In this document: one piece after another, positions 10,794 through 19,030 of the stretch
How the letters are laid out: each line of letters opens with the position of its first letter
Position numbering within the stretch: the first letter of the stretch is position 1
Source of the DNA: Aliisedimentitalea scapharcae
Lineage (GTDB): Bacteria > Pseudomonadota > Alphaproteobacteria > Rhodobacterales > Rhodobacteraceae
Length of the DNA stretch: 64,000 bases
Direction: 5' to 3'
Assembly: GCF_045277565.1 (NCBI RefSeq)
Contig: NZ_CP123584.1
Coordinates: 4,216,001 to 4,280,000, forward strand
Program-made: the position numbers and the translations under genes
Notes under the pieces: generated by a model
What the model was told of the DNA's origin: nothing
Seen by the model: the letters and a program-made list of their open reading frames with translations, nothing else
Databases searched by the model: none

Positions 10794-10828
10794 AAGGGTT
10801 GTCCGTTACGCTTTCGGACAACCCTTTT
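10794..10828 (+). terminator. intrinsic terminator of the small transcription unit
   Basis: Twelve-base perfect stem (10794-10805 AAGGGTTGTCCG with 10815-10826) with a 9-base loop, its 3' arm ending in a short T run to 10828. It ends the unit that starts near 10606. Confidence 0.9.
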
Positions 10829-10866
10829 GCATTGAATGCACACATTGATTACCCTCGGTCCGGGGG

Positions 10867-10918
10867 TAAAATTCTTACCCCAAGAATTTTACCAAGAAAA
10901 TTATCTAATTTTCTTGGT
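10867..10918 (-). repeat. AT-rich double palindrome, copy 1 (inverted relative to copy 2)
   Basis: Two adjacent palindromes: TAAAATTCTT-acccc-AAGAATTTTA (10867-10891) and CCAAGAAAATTA-tc-TAATTTTCTTGG (892-917). On the minus strand the order and sequence match the element at 34563-34608. Lies between the small-unit terminator and arfB (start 10936). Confidence 0.8.
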
Positions 10919-10935
10919 CCCGCGAAAGAGGTCCG

Positions 10936-11355
10936 ATGCTACGGATTACAGATGACATTGCATTGCAAGACTGGGAATTGACCGAGCATTTTGTGCGCGC
11001 GTCCGGACCGGGTGGGCAAAACGTCAACAAGGTGGCGACCGCTGTCGAACTCAGGTTCGAAGCGGAACGCTCTCCCTCTCTTCCCGCTCAAGTCAAAAGC
11101 CGGCTCAGGCGGCTGGCCGGGCGTCGCTGGACCAAAGAAGGCGCGTTGATCCTGCAATGCGATGAAACCCGATCCCAGATCCGAAACCGTGAAATCATTC
11201 GCGAAAGGCTGGTCGCCTTGATCCGCCAGGCGTTGGTGGCTCCCAAACGGCGGATCGCAACCAAACCAACCCGCGGGTCCGTCAGACGACGCCTGGACGC
11301 CAAGAAACAACGCGCCACGCTCAAGGCGACGCGGGGTAAGATCGACGACGCTTAA
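10936..11355 (+). CDS. arfB: alternative ribosome-rescue factor ArfB (peptidyl-tRNA hydrolase, YaeJ/ICT1 type)
   Basis: 139 residues. The catalytic GGQ loop is at 26-28 in RASGPGGQNVNKV, as in class-I release factors but without a codon-recognition domain. The C-terminal tail is strongly basic (KRRIATKPTRGSVRRRLDAKKQRATLKATRGK), which in ArfB enters the empty mRNA channel of a stalled ribosome so that the GGQ can release the nascent chain. Length matches the family (about 140). ATG 10936 follows AAGAGG at a normal distance. In alphaproteobacteria ArfB works beside tmRNA. The gene has its own upstream region containing the AT-rich repeat. Confidence 0.94.
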   Translation: MLRITDDIALQDWELTEHFVRASGPGGQNVNKVATAVELRFEAERSPSLPAQVKSRLRRLAGRRWTKEGALILQCDETRSQIRNREIIRERLVALIRQALVAPKRRIATKPTRGSVRRRLDAKKQRATLKATRGKIDDA

Positions 11356-11417
11356 CAGCCCGATTGCGCCCGCCCGCTGCGCTGCTAACCTGACGTCAAA
11401 ATGTCGTGGAGGGTTTC

Positions 11418-12164
11418 ATGAAACTGAAAGGCAAGAGTGCAATCGTGACTGGGGGTGCATCGGGCTTTGGTGCCGGTATCGTTCACAAATTCCTGGCCGA
11501 AGGCGCACATGTGATGATTGCCGACATCAATAGCGATGCCGCGCACGATATGGCCGCCGCATGCGGGGATGTTGCGATCGCCCAAACCGTCGATGTATCC
11601 GACCGAGCCTCGGTTGAGACCATGGCGCGGACCGCACTGGAGCATTTTGGTCAGGTGGACATTCTGATCAACAACGCGGGCATTACCCACTTGCCTGCCC
11701 CTTTGGAGGCCGTTTCAGAGGACGACTTTGATCGTGTGTTCAACGTAAACATGAAATCGGTCTATTTGACCGCACAGGCGTTGGTCCCACATATGAAAAG
11801 CCGTAAATCCGGAGCGATCCTGAATGTCGCATCGACGGCAGGTGTCTCGCCCCGACCAAACCTGAACTGGTACAACGCATCCAAAGGTTGGATGATCACC
11901 GCCACCCGCACAATGGCGGTCGAGCTCGCCCCATACGGCGTACGGGTCAACGCAATCAATCCAGTGGCAGGGGAAACCCCTTTGTTGAAATCATTCATGG
12001 GCGAAGACACACCGGAAATCCGGGCCAAATTCCTGTCGACGATCCCTTTGGGTCGGTTTTCCCAACCCGAAGACATGGGCAATGCCGCTGCATTTCTGTG
12101 TTCCGACGAGGCCAGCATGATCACCGGTGTCGCAATGGAAGTGGACGGAGGCCGCTGCATATGA
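11418..12164 (+). CDS. SDR family NAD(P)-dependent oxidoreductase
   Basis: 248 residues, classical short-chain dehydrogenase. Cofactor loop TGGASGFGAGI (10-20), Asp after the second strand (MIADINSDA) favouring NAD(H), NNAG at about 84-87, catalytic Ser in NVASTAG, and YNASKG supplying Tyr and Lys. Related proteins act on glucose or 3-hydroxyacyl-type substrates, but the substrate cannot be told here. The ATG at 11418 follows GGAGGG by 6 bases; an upstream in-frame GTG at 11406 would include the ribosome site and is rejected. The stop overlaps the P1 peptidase start (ATGA), so the two are translationally coupled. Confidence 0.88.
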   Translation: MKLKGKSAIVTGGASGFGAGIVHKFLAEGAHVMIADINSDAAHDMAAACGDVAIAQTVDVSDRASVETMARTALEHFGQVDILINNAGITHLPAPLEAVSEDDFDRVFNVNMKSVYLTAQALVPHMKSRKSGAILNVASTAGVSPRPNLNWYNASKGWMITATRTMAVELAPYGVRVNAINPVAGETPLLKSFMGEDTPEIRAKFLSTIPLGRFSQPEDMGNAAAFLCSDEASMITGVAMEVDGGRCI

Positions 12165-13186
12165 AGCCCGGCCCCCACAATCTGATCACCGATGTCCCCG
12201 GTTTTCTAGTTGGCAATGCACAGGACGACCGATTGAAGTCCGGGGCAACGGTTCTGACCGCAGCAGCGCCGTTCACCGCGTCGGTCCATGTCATGGGAGG
12301 GGCTCCGGGCACCCGCGAAACCGATCTTTTGGCCCCTGACAAATCCGTCGCCCAAATTGACGCACTCACGCTGTCGGGGGGGTCGGCCTATGGGCTGGAT
12401 GCATGTTCGGGTGTGGTTTCAGGGCTTCGTGCGCAGGGGCGCGGATTTCGCGTCGCCGACGCGGTGATCCCGATCGTCCCCGGCGCGATTCTCTTTGACC
12501 TGCTCAACGGTGGCGACAAGCGCTGGGATGATAACCCCTATGCCCGTTTGGGCCGCGAGGCATTTGAAGCGGCGTCCAAAAGGTTCGAAATTGGCAGCGT
12601 CGGCGCTGGGACCGGGGCCCTGACGGCGATGCTGAAAGGCGGGCTGGGGTCGGCGTCTTTTGTGCTGGACAATGGGATCACCGTCGGCGCCCTTGTCGCG
12701 GCGAACCCCATGGGCGCTGTGACAACACCCGGAGAGCGCCATTTCTGGGCCGCTCCTTTCGAGGTAGACGGTGAATTTGGCGGGCTGGGACCGGACCCGA
12801 ATGCGGGATTGGGCCGCAATCCAACCAGCCGCAAGATGCAACATATGGCCAACCAAGCGTCCGGCTCAGAGCTCCCCGCCGAGCGGGCAAATACCACGAT
12901 TGCAATCGTCGCTACTGACGCAGAAATGACCAAGGCACAATGCCAGCGCATGGCAACCGCTGCGCATGATGGGATCGGACGGGCCACTGTACCGGCCCAT
13001 GCCCCTGGGGATGGTGATCTGGTTTTCGCAGCGTCGACAAACGCCCAGACATTGCACAATCCTGAACGCGATTTGGCGCTTGTAGGACACGCCGCCGCAC
13101 TGTGCCTGAGCCGCGCCATTGCTCGGGCCATCTATTTTGCGCGCCCTTCACCGGGAGATGTTCTTCCTTGCTGGAGCGATAGCTAA
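12161..13186 (+). CDS. P1/DmpA-NylC family N-terminal-nucleophile hydrolase
   Basis: 341 residues of peptidase family S58. Marks: the N-terminal NLITDVPGFLVGNAQ, TLSGGSAYGLDACSGV (about 70-85), GSVGAGTGALT (145-155), and ANTTIAIVATDA, where autocleavage before Thr245 would free the catalytic Thr as in NylC. The family contains beta-aminopeptidases, D-aminopeptidase DmpA and 6-aminohexanoate oligomer hydrolases, so a peptide or amide substrate is likely but unknown. Starts at the ATG overlapping the SDR stop by four bases. No signal peptide, so cytoplasmic. SDR plus P1 hydrolase look like a two-gene catabolic operon. Confidence 0.88.
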   Translation: MKPGPHNLITDVPGFLVGNAQDDRLKSGATVLTAAAPFTASVHVMGGAPGTRETDLLAPDKSVAQIDALTLSGGSAYGLDACSGVVSGLRAQGRGFRVADAVIPIVPGAILFDLLNGGDKRWDDNPYARLGREAFEAASKRFEIGSVGAGTGALTAMLKGGLGSASFVLDNGITVGALVAANPMGAVTTPGERHFWAAPFEVDGEFGGLGPDPNAGLGRNPTSRKMQHMANQASGSELPAERANTTIAIVATDAEMTKAQCQRMATAAHDGIGRATVPAHAPGDGDLVFAASTNAQTLHNPERDLALVGHAAALCLSRAIARAIYFARPSPGDVLPCWSDS

Positions 13187-13387
13187 CCTGCGCAAACAGC
13201 GTCCCCCAGCCCCAACGATTATTGGTAAACATGACTGATATTCACTTGTTTCCTTGGGCAATTCGGACGTGAAGCAGACACATTTCCGCGAGATTCAGCC
13301 GAGGAATCCGCGACGCGGCAATCTGCCGGTTGACTCCCTGCGCAAAGCAAATGCGTATGTCACCAGCCACAAATTATGGAGCACAAC

Positions 13388-13843
13388 ATGAAAAAAGTGA
13401 TCGCAACCGCATTGCTGGGCCTGCTGGCCGCCCCGGTTTACGCCGAAGGCGACGCCGCCAAAGGTGAGAAGGGCTTCAAGAAGTGCAAGTCCTGCCACAT
13501 GATCGTTTCGGACGATGGTGAAGTCATTCTCAAAGGCGGTAAAACCGGTCCGAACCTATATGGTGTCGCTGGACGTACAGCCGGGACCACCGAAGGATTC
13601 AAATATGGGGCTGACATAGTTGCGGCAGGCGAAGGTGGTCTGGTCTGGACCGCAGAAAACTTTGTCGCCTTCACCATGAGCCCCAAGGACTTCCTGAAAG
13701 AAGCCACAGGCAACGACAAAGCCAAGTCCAAAATGACCTTCAAGCTGAAAAAGGGTGGCGAAGACATTTACGCCTTCCTGGCTTCGGTCGGCCCTGCTGT
13801 CGAAGCTGCAGAAGAGTCCGAAGAAACCTCTGAATCCAACTAA
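13388..13843 (+). CDS. periplasmic class I cytochrome c
   Basis: 151 residues with a cleavable signal peptide (MKKVIATALLGLLAAPVYAEG). One haem site: CKSCH at 33-37; Met116 in SKMTF is the likely sixth ligand. The spacing of about 79 residues and the GPNLYGVAGRTAG motif match c2-type cytochromes of alphaproteobacteria. The last 15 residues are acidic (AAEESEETSESN). It should shuttle electrons in the periplasm, for example between the bc1 complex and an oxidase or dehydrogenase. ATG 13388 follows GGAGCAC; an in-frame ATG four codons earlier (13376) has no ribosome site. Monocistronic, with a terminator just after it. Confidence 0.92.
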   Translation: MKKVIATALLGLLAAPVYAEGDAAKGEKGFKKCKSCHMIVSDDGEVILKGGKTGPNLYGVAGRTAGTTEGFKYGADIVAAGEGGLVWTAENFVAFTMSPKDFLKEATGNDKAKSKMTFKLKKGGEDIYAFLASVGPAVEAAEESEETSESN

Positions 13844-13866
13844 GCGATCAGAACCGAAGACTTAGC

Positions 13867-13896
13867 AAAGGCCGCGCTCACGCCCGCGGCCTTTCG
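13867..13896 (+). terminator. intrinsic terminator after the cytochrome c gene
   Basis: Ten-base stem AAAGGCCGCG (13867-13876) with CGCGGCCTTT (13885-13894), 8-base loop. The stem itself ends in TTT; the trailing T run is short. Confidence 0.7.
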
Positions 13897-14023
13897 CGTA
13901 ATTGCACTGATATAGCCCGGAATGCTAATCAGGTGACAATAAGAGCGACCAACGGGTAAACCCGGTCAAATGGTCGTGGGGAGCGAGGCCCGAAACAGGG
14001 TCCAGAACAACAGCGAGTCCATC

Positions 14024-14566
14024 ATGAGCGTCATGATCCCGGCCTGGGTTAACGGAGAATTGGCTCCAACCAATAAGCTCGTCGCCCATGAACAGGGGCT
14101 AAAGCACAAAGCCGTTTCGGTTTTTGTGGTCAAAGGCATGGAAATCCTGATGCAGCGGCGCGCGTTGGGAAAATACCACACGCCGGGCCTCTGGGCGAAC
14201 ACCTGCTGCACGCATCCTCATTGGGACGAACAGCCGATCGTTTGTGCTGTACGTCGGCTGAACGAAGAATTGGGTGTTACCGGTCTGTATCCCCAATTTC
14301 GCCACCATCTGGAATATCGTGCGGATGTTGGGAACGGTATGGTCGAACACGAAGCTGTGGATGTGTTTCTCGCACATGCCCATCGTGATCTGAATATCAG
14401 TTTGGACCCCAATGAAGTGATGGAAACCCGTTGGGTTGATTACCATGATCTTTTGGCCGAAGTCCGCCGCCACCCGGAACGGTTTACGCCGTGGCTCAAG
14501 ATTTACCTGCAAAACTATGCCGATGTGATTTTTGGCCCTGATTTGATCATCGCATCAAAACGTTAG
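14024..14566 (+). CDS. idi: isopentenyl-diphosphate delta-isomerase, type 1 (Nudix fold)
   Basis: 180 residues. Active-site Cys lies in the type-1 motif NTCCTHPHW (Cys61/62 with His64), followed by the Nudix-like RRLNEELGV (78-86) whose Glu residues bind Mg, and NGMVEHEAVDVF near 113-124 for the second Glu. It interconverts IPP and DMAPP in the cytoplasm. It is not part of a photosynthesis or carotenoid cluster here, since flanking genes are unrelated. ATG 14024 matches the family start; the upstream frame to 13970 is unlikely, although the ribosome site of ATG 14024 is weak. Its stop overlaps the convergent DUF4440-like gene by three bases. Confidence 0.93.
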   Translation: MSVMIPAWVNGELAPTNKLVAHEQGLKHKAVSVFVVKGMEILMQRRALGKYHTPGLWANTCCTHPHWDEQPIVCAVRRLNEELGVTGLYPQFRHHLEYRADVGNGMVEHEAVDVFLAHAHRDLNISLDPNEVMETRWVDYHDLLAEVRRHPERFTPWLKIYLQNYADVIFGPDLIIASKR

Positions 14567-14940
14567 ACAAAATCTGTCGTGTGCGGTTGGCGCACGCTGT
14601 TTCTCATTGGAGTGCCTTGATGAAACACCATCTGCCAGTTTTGCCCCGACAAACGCCACAATGAGCTCCGTAACACTTTGGTTTCGGCGATCTGGTAAGT
14701 TGCCAATACCAAACCTGGCCCAACGGATCTGGTTTCAAAATCCACGATACTGACGGATTGTGGGTTTGCAGACGCAGCCGCCAACATGCGTATCACCGCA
14801 GATTTGTCACAGTTGCGACCAAACTGTCCGATTTCTACAAAGTCATCGGCCAATAATCTGTCCATTTTGACCGGGTCGGCCCGTACCACGGGATCCAGCA
14901 ATTCACATTCCAAACTTTTCAAATCGCTTACTAATGACAT
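14563..14940 (-). CDS. nuclear transport factor 2-like (DUF4440-type) protein
   Basis: 125 residues. The pattern LKSLECELLDPVVRADPVKMDRLLADDFVEIGQFGRNCDKSAVIRML followed by four beta strands (SIVDFETRSVGPGLVLATYQI, SLWRLSGQNWQMVFHQGTPM) is the DUF4440/NTF2 cone fold. These small proteins bind or hydrolyse diverse ligands; no activity can be assigned. GGAG stands 8 bases before ATG 14940, so the longer frame to 14997 is rejected. Convergent with idi and sharing three bases at the stops; divergent from the flavin monooxygenase at 15176. Confidence 0.7.
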   Translation of the reverse strand: MSLVSDLKSLECELLDPVVRADPVKMDRLLADDFVEIGQFGRNCDKSAVIRMLAAASANPQSVSIVDFETRSVGPGLVLATYQIAETKVLRSSLWRLSGQNWQMVFHQGTPMRNSVRQPHTTDFV

Positions 14941-15175
14941 CACGAAACTCCAATGTTCGTACCGTATCGTTGCGACAACAAAAGAGGTAACGCCCATTGC
15001 CGCTCCCCAAATATGTGCTCCATAAATCTAAATGCCTACATCTGACCGCCCCACAGCCCCTTTGCGGCAATGACCAGGCCCCAATTCGCCAAAATTCGCC
15101 GCTGCGCGCAATGTCACCTTGCCCTGGGCTGCACCTACTGGTTGAGTTACCCCCAAGGGAACAGGAGGCATCTTT

Positions 15176-16441
15176 ATGACCATTCTCATTGCAGGTGGCG
15201 GCATCGCGGGATTGACGCTGGGGCTGACGTTACATCAAATTGGGGTGCCGTTTCATATCTATGAATCCACCAATGAAATCAAACCGCTGGGTGTTGGCAT
15301 CAATTTGCAGCCAAATGCCGTGCGGGAATTGATCGACTTGGGTCTGGAGACCGAAATCGACGCGATCGGCGTCAAGACCCGGCAATATGGATTCTATTCG
15401 AAATTGGGCAAAACCATCTGGGAAGAGCCCCGCGGTCGCTGGGCCGGTTATGCCTGGCCACAATATTCCGTACATCGCGGCCACCTGCAGGTCATGCTGT
15501 ATAACGCCTTGATCGCCCGTGCCGGTCCCGAATGCATCACCACCGGGACGCGGGCCGTTGGATTTGAAAACAACGGCAACAGCGCAGTTCTCGCCCTGGA
15601 AAACGGCGAACGCGTCTCTGGCTCTCTGATCGTGGCCGCCGATGGTATCCATTCGGCACTACGCGCTCAGATGGTGCCGGACGAAGGTGCCCCAATCTGG
15701 AACGGGCGCATCCTGTGGCGTGCGACAACGCGCGCCAAAGCATTCTTTGGCGGTGGTGCCATGGTGATGATCGGGCACGACCATTTGCGTCTGGTTGCCT
15801 ACCCGATCTCGAACCCGGATCCTGAAACCGGCATAGCGACGATCAACTGGATCGCAGAAAAAAGCTTTGACCCCTCCGTATCGTGGAGACGCGAAGATTG
15901 GAACAGGGCCGCCGACATCAACGATTTCCTACCTGATTTTCAACCTTGGAAATTTGACTGGGTCGACGTGCCCGCTCTGATCACCGGAGCGGAGGTTGTC
16001 TATGAATACCCGATGGTTGATCGCGATCCGCTGGACAAGTGGACCCAGGACCGCGTGACTTTGATGGGTGACGCGGCCCATCCGACTTATCCGGTCGGTT
16101 CGAACGGGGCCAGCCAGGCGATCGTCGACGCGCGGGTGATTGGTGCCAAACTCCTCGAGCACGACATCACACCCACCGCTTTGCAGGCCTACGAGGACGA
16201 CATTCGCCCGGTCGCGACCGCCGTGGGACGCGCCAACCGTTCCTCCGGGGGCCCCGACGCAGTGCTACAACAAGTCGAGGACCTTTGTGGAGGCGATTTC
16301 AACACCATTAACGATGTGATTCCGGTGGACAGGCTGGCTGAACACGCCGAACGCTATAAAACCATTGCTGGTTTCTCGATCTCCGATTTGAATGCTCGCC
16401 CTCGCACCATTGCACAAAATGCCCGGTTCTCAGTCTCCTGA
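15176..16441 (+). CDS. FAD-dependent monooxygenase (PhzS/salicylate-hydroxylase-like)
   Basis: 421 residues, group A flavoprotein monooxygenase. The Rossmann start MTILIAGGGIAGLTLGLTLHQIG binds FAD, the DG motif is in LIVAADGIHSALR (about 155-168), and GDAAHPTYPVGSNGASQA (about 295-312) closes the FAD site. The overall pattern, with SVHRGHLQVML and GRILWRATT, is close to flavin-dependent oxidoreductases related to PhzS, which hydroxylates an aromatic acid. The true substrate is unknown; an aromatic acid is the safest guess. AACAGGAGG is 8 bases before the ATG, one of the strongest ribosome sites in the window. Stands alone; glpK is convergent downstream. Confidence 0.85.
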   Translation: MTILIAGGGIAGLTLGLTLHQIGVPFHIYESTNEIKPLGVGINLQPNAVRELIDLGLETEIDAIGVKTRQYGFYSKLGKTIWEEPRGRWAGYAWPQYSVHRGHLQVMLYNALIARAGPECITTGTRAVGFENNGNSAVLALENGERVSGSLIVAADGIHSALRAQMVPDEGAPIWNGRILWRATTRAKAFFGGGAMVMIGHDHLRLVAYPISNPDPETGIATINWIAEKSFDPSVSWRREDWNRAADINDFLPDFQPWKFDWVDVPALITGAEVVYEYPMVDRDPLDKWTQDRVTLMGDAAHPTYPVGSNGASQAIVDARVIGAKLLEHDITPTALQAYEDDIRPVATAVGRANRSSGGPDAVLQQVEDLCGGDFNTINDVIPVDRLAEHAERYKTIAGFSISDLNARPRTIAQNARFSVS

Positions 16442-16512
16442 GCGGCCGTTTCACACGCCCCGCTGACGGCAAGCAGACGGCACGCGGCGGCGGGCGCAAA
16501 CGGGGGAAAGGA

Positions 16513-17997
16513 TCACACCGCCATGATCGCCGCAACGGCCCGTTTCCAGCGGGCATAGGACGCGTCCCGTACATCTGAGCTGATCTGGCTGGTGAATTGC
16601 CGATCCAAAGCCCAGGTCTGCGCAAACCCGGTTTGGTCCGGGTAGATCCCAGCCCTCATCCCTGCCAGCCACGCAACACCCAATGCGGTTGTTTCCTGCA
16701 TCACCGGACGATCCACCGATGCCCCCAGAATATCCGCAAGACCCTGCATCGCCCAATCGCTGGCCGTCATTCCGCCATCAACTCTCAGAGTAACCGAGGC
16801 CTCTTGCCCCCAATCGGCGCGCATGGCCTCCCACAGATCCCGGGTCTGATACCCGACCGACTGTAACGCCGCCCGAGCAAACTCCGCAGGCCCGGAATTG
16901 CGCACCAATCCGAACACACCGCCGCGGCACTCGGGTTGCCAATACGGTGCCCCCAGTCCGGTAAACGCCGGAACCAGAATGACATCTTGTGTCGGATCAG
17001 CCGAGGCGGCCAGCTCTCCAGATTGCCCGGCCTCCTGAATGATCCCCAATCCGTCGCGCAACCACTGCACCGCCGCGCCAGCGACAAAGATGGACCCCTC
17101 CAGCGCATAGGTTGGTTTCCCGTCCAACTGATAGGCAATGGTTGTCAGCATCCGATTGTTCGAAACAACCGGTTCTGTGCCTGTGTTCAACAGGGCAAAA
17201 CACCCGGTCCCATAGGTCGATTTCATCATCCCGGGGCGGAAACATGCCTGCCCGATAGTTGCCGCCTGCTGATCTCCTGCCACCCCCAGGATCGGAACTT
17301 CTCCTCCCAGAACCTTTGTGTCAGTTATCCCAAAATCGGCGGCGCAATCCTTGACCTCGGGCAACATCTGCATCGGGATATCCAGCAGATCGCAAATCTC
17401 TGCGCTCCACTCTCCGGCCCGGATATCATATAAAAGAGTACGCGCCGCGTTTGTCGCGTCGGTGACATGCGCCGTTCCTGCGGTCAATCGCCAGATCAAG
17501 AAACTGTCGATGGTTCCAAACAACAGCTCCCCCCGGGCAGCCCGGGCCCGGCTCTCCGGTATCGAATCCAAAATCCACTTGACCTTGGTCCCTGAAAAAT
17601 AGGGGTCCAGCAACAGACCGGTCCTGTGCTTGACGTCGGGCTCATGCCCATCCTCGCGCAAAGCTTCGCAGATCGACGCAGTGCGCCGGTCCTGCCAGAC
17701 GATCGCATTGTGGATTGGCGCACCCGTTACGCGATCCCAGACCACCGTGGTCTCACGTTGATTGGTGATCCCGATTCCAGCCAAATCCGTGGCCGTGATG
17801 CCCTGTGCTTCCATAACAGTGCGACAGACCTGGACAGTCGTTGACCAGATCTCTTCCGGATCATGTTCAACCCACCCGGACTGTGGGAAATGCTGGGCAA
17901 ACTCTACCTGTGCAGAACTCACAGGCTTCATTTCAGCGTCAAACAGAATGGCGCGCGTTGACGTGGTGCCCTGGTCGATCGCCAGAATGTGGGTCAT
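16513..17997 (-). CDS. glpK: glycerol kinase
   Basis: 494 residues, the standard GlpK length. N-terminal phosphate loop MTHILAIDQGTTSTRA; glycerol-binding motifs NQRETTVVWDRVTGAPIHNAIVWQDRR (about 80-107) and the catalytic-domain signature GVAGDQQAATIGQACFRPGMMKSTYGTGCF (about 255-285); C-terminal LRVDGGMTASDWAMQ binds adenine. It phosphorylates glycerol to sn-glycerol-3-phosphate in the cytoplasm. GAGG is 8 bases before ATG 17997, so the in-frame upstream extension to 18033 is not used. No glp dehydrogenase, regulator or transporter is adjacent. A GC-rich repeat sits between its start and panC. Confidence 0.96.
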   Translation of the reverse strand: MTHILAIDQGTTSTRAILFDAEMKPVSSAQVEFAQHFPQSGWVEHDPEEIWSTTVQVCRTVMEAQGITATDLAGIGITNQRETTVVWDRVTGAPIHNAIVWQDRRTASICEALREDGHEPDVKHRTGLLLDPYFSGTKVKWILDSIPESRARAARGELLFGTIDSFLIWRLTAGTAHVTDATNAARTLLYDIRAGEWSAEICDLLDIPMQMLPEVKDCAADFGITDTKVLGGEVPILGVAGDQQAATIGQACFRPGMMKSTYGTGCFALLNTGTEPVVSNNRMLTTIAYQLDGKPTYALEGSIFVAGAAVQWLRDGLGIIQEAGQSGELAASADPTQDVILVPAFTGLGAPYWQPECRGGVFGLVRNSGPAEFARAALQSVGYQTRDLWEAMRADWGQEASVTLRVDGGMTASDWAMQGLADILGASVDRPVMQETTALGVAWLAGMRAGIYPDQTGFAQTWALDRQFTSQISSDVRDASYARWKRAVAAIMAV

Positions 17998-18074
17998 GAT
18001 CAATCCTCGATAATCCGGTACCTCCCGGAACATTATGCAAGATCAAATCCACCCGCCAGCCAGAAACCACACCC

Positions 18075-18153
18075 GCACCTGCGGTTCCACCGCAGGTGCC
18101 CGGCCCAACGGGAGGAGATGTTCCCGCAGGGAGCGTCGACACCGGGCGGGAGC
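18075..18153 (+). repeat. GC-rich double-hairpin intergenic repeat, copy 1
   Basis: Order: 10-base hairpin (18075-18084 with 18090-18099), conserved box GCCCGGCCCAAC (18098-18109), variable inner part containing GGGA...TCCC, conserved box CCGGGCGGGAGC (18142-18153). Same architecture at 29118 and, inverted, at 39906. It lies between the panC stop and the glpK start, both on the minus strand. Confidence 0.8.
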
Positions 18154-18166
18154 ACTCGGTTCTGGT

Positions 18167-19024
18167 TCAGCGCTCGGACACTGGGACAGCAATATTGTCG
18201 ATCAGTCGGATGCCATCCATCCAGGCCGCCGCCAGCAAACGCGCGGGGCGATCCGGATGCTGCAGCTTGTGCAAACTGTTCTGGCACCTCAGGTCCAGAT
18301 ATTCGATATCCTCGAAACCCGATGCCGACAGCGCGTCACGCGCCGCCGATTCCACCTCTGACACTGCCACACCCTCTGCCAGCTTGGTGGCCATGTCCTG
18401 CATCACCCGATACAGGGCTGCGGCCTTCTGCAATCCAGACACTGACAATCTGAGATTCCGCGAAGACATGGCCAGCCCGGTCTCTTCACGCACCGTTTCG
18501 CACCCTATGACCTCGATCGGAATATCCAGATCACGCGCCATCCGTCGCACCACCATCATCTGCTGATAGTCTTTTTTCCCAAAGAACGCTTTTTGCGCCC
18601 CTGTCTGCAGGAACAACTTGGCACAGACCGTCGCGACCCCATCAAAATGTCCCGGACGGAATTCGCCCTCCAGAACATCAGTCAATCCGTCGACCGACAC
18701 AGTCGTCGCATATCCATCAGGATAAATCTGATCCGGATCCGGGACATAGATCACATCCACCGGGTATCCGGACAATTTCTGTGCGTCTTCATGTTCGGTG
18801 CGTGGATAATTGGCCAGATCCTCCGGGCTGTTGAACTGGCGCGGATTGACAAAGATCGTGACGATGACCCGGTCGCAGGCATCACAGGCGGCCTCGACCA
18901 GAGACAGGTGCCCCGCATGCAGCGCCCCCATCGTAGGCACGACACCAATTGTTTCGCCCGCACGGGCCCACTCAGCCTGGCGAACACGCAAGTCCGCAAG
19001 ACGGCGCAAAATGGGAGCAGTCAT
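18167..19024 (-). CDS. panC: pantoate--beta-alanine ligase
   Basis: 285 residues. The HIGH-type nucleotide motif is TMGALHAGHLSLV (about 31-43); VTIFVNPRQF, FDGVATVCAKLF, FFGKKDYQQ and SSRN motifs of PanC all follow in order. It joins pantoate and beta-alanine with ATP to give pantothenate, the coenzyme A precursor. It is downstream of panB, with only 6 bases between the panB stop and its ATG, so the pair is an operon. Length and motifs are complete and no oddity was seen. Confidence 0.96.
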   Translation of the reverse strand: MTAPILRRLADLRVRQAEWARAGETIGVVPTMGALHAGHLSLVEAACDACDRVIVTIFVNPRQFNSPEDLANYPRTEHEDAQKLSGYPVDVIYVPDPDQIYPDGYATTVSVDGLTDVLEGEFRPGHFDGVATVCAKLFLQTGAQKAFFGKKDYQQMMVVRRMARDLDIPIEVIGCETVREETGLAMSSRNLRLSVSGLQKAAALYRVMQDMATKLAEGVAVSEVESAARDALSASGFEDIEYLDLRCQNSLHKLQHPDRPARLLAAAWMDGIRLIDNIAVPVSER

Positions 19025-19030
19025 TTCAAG

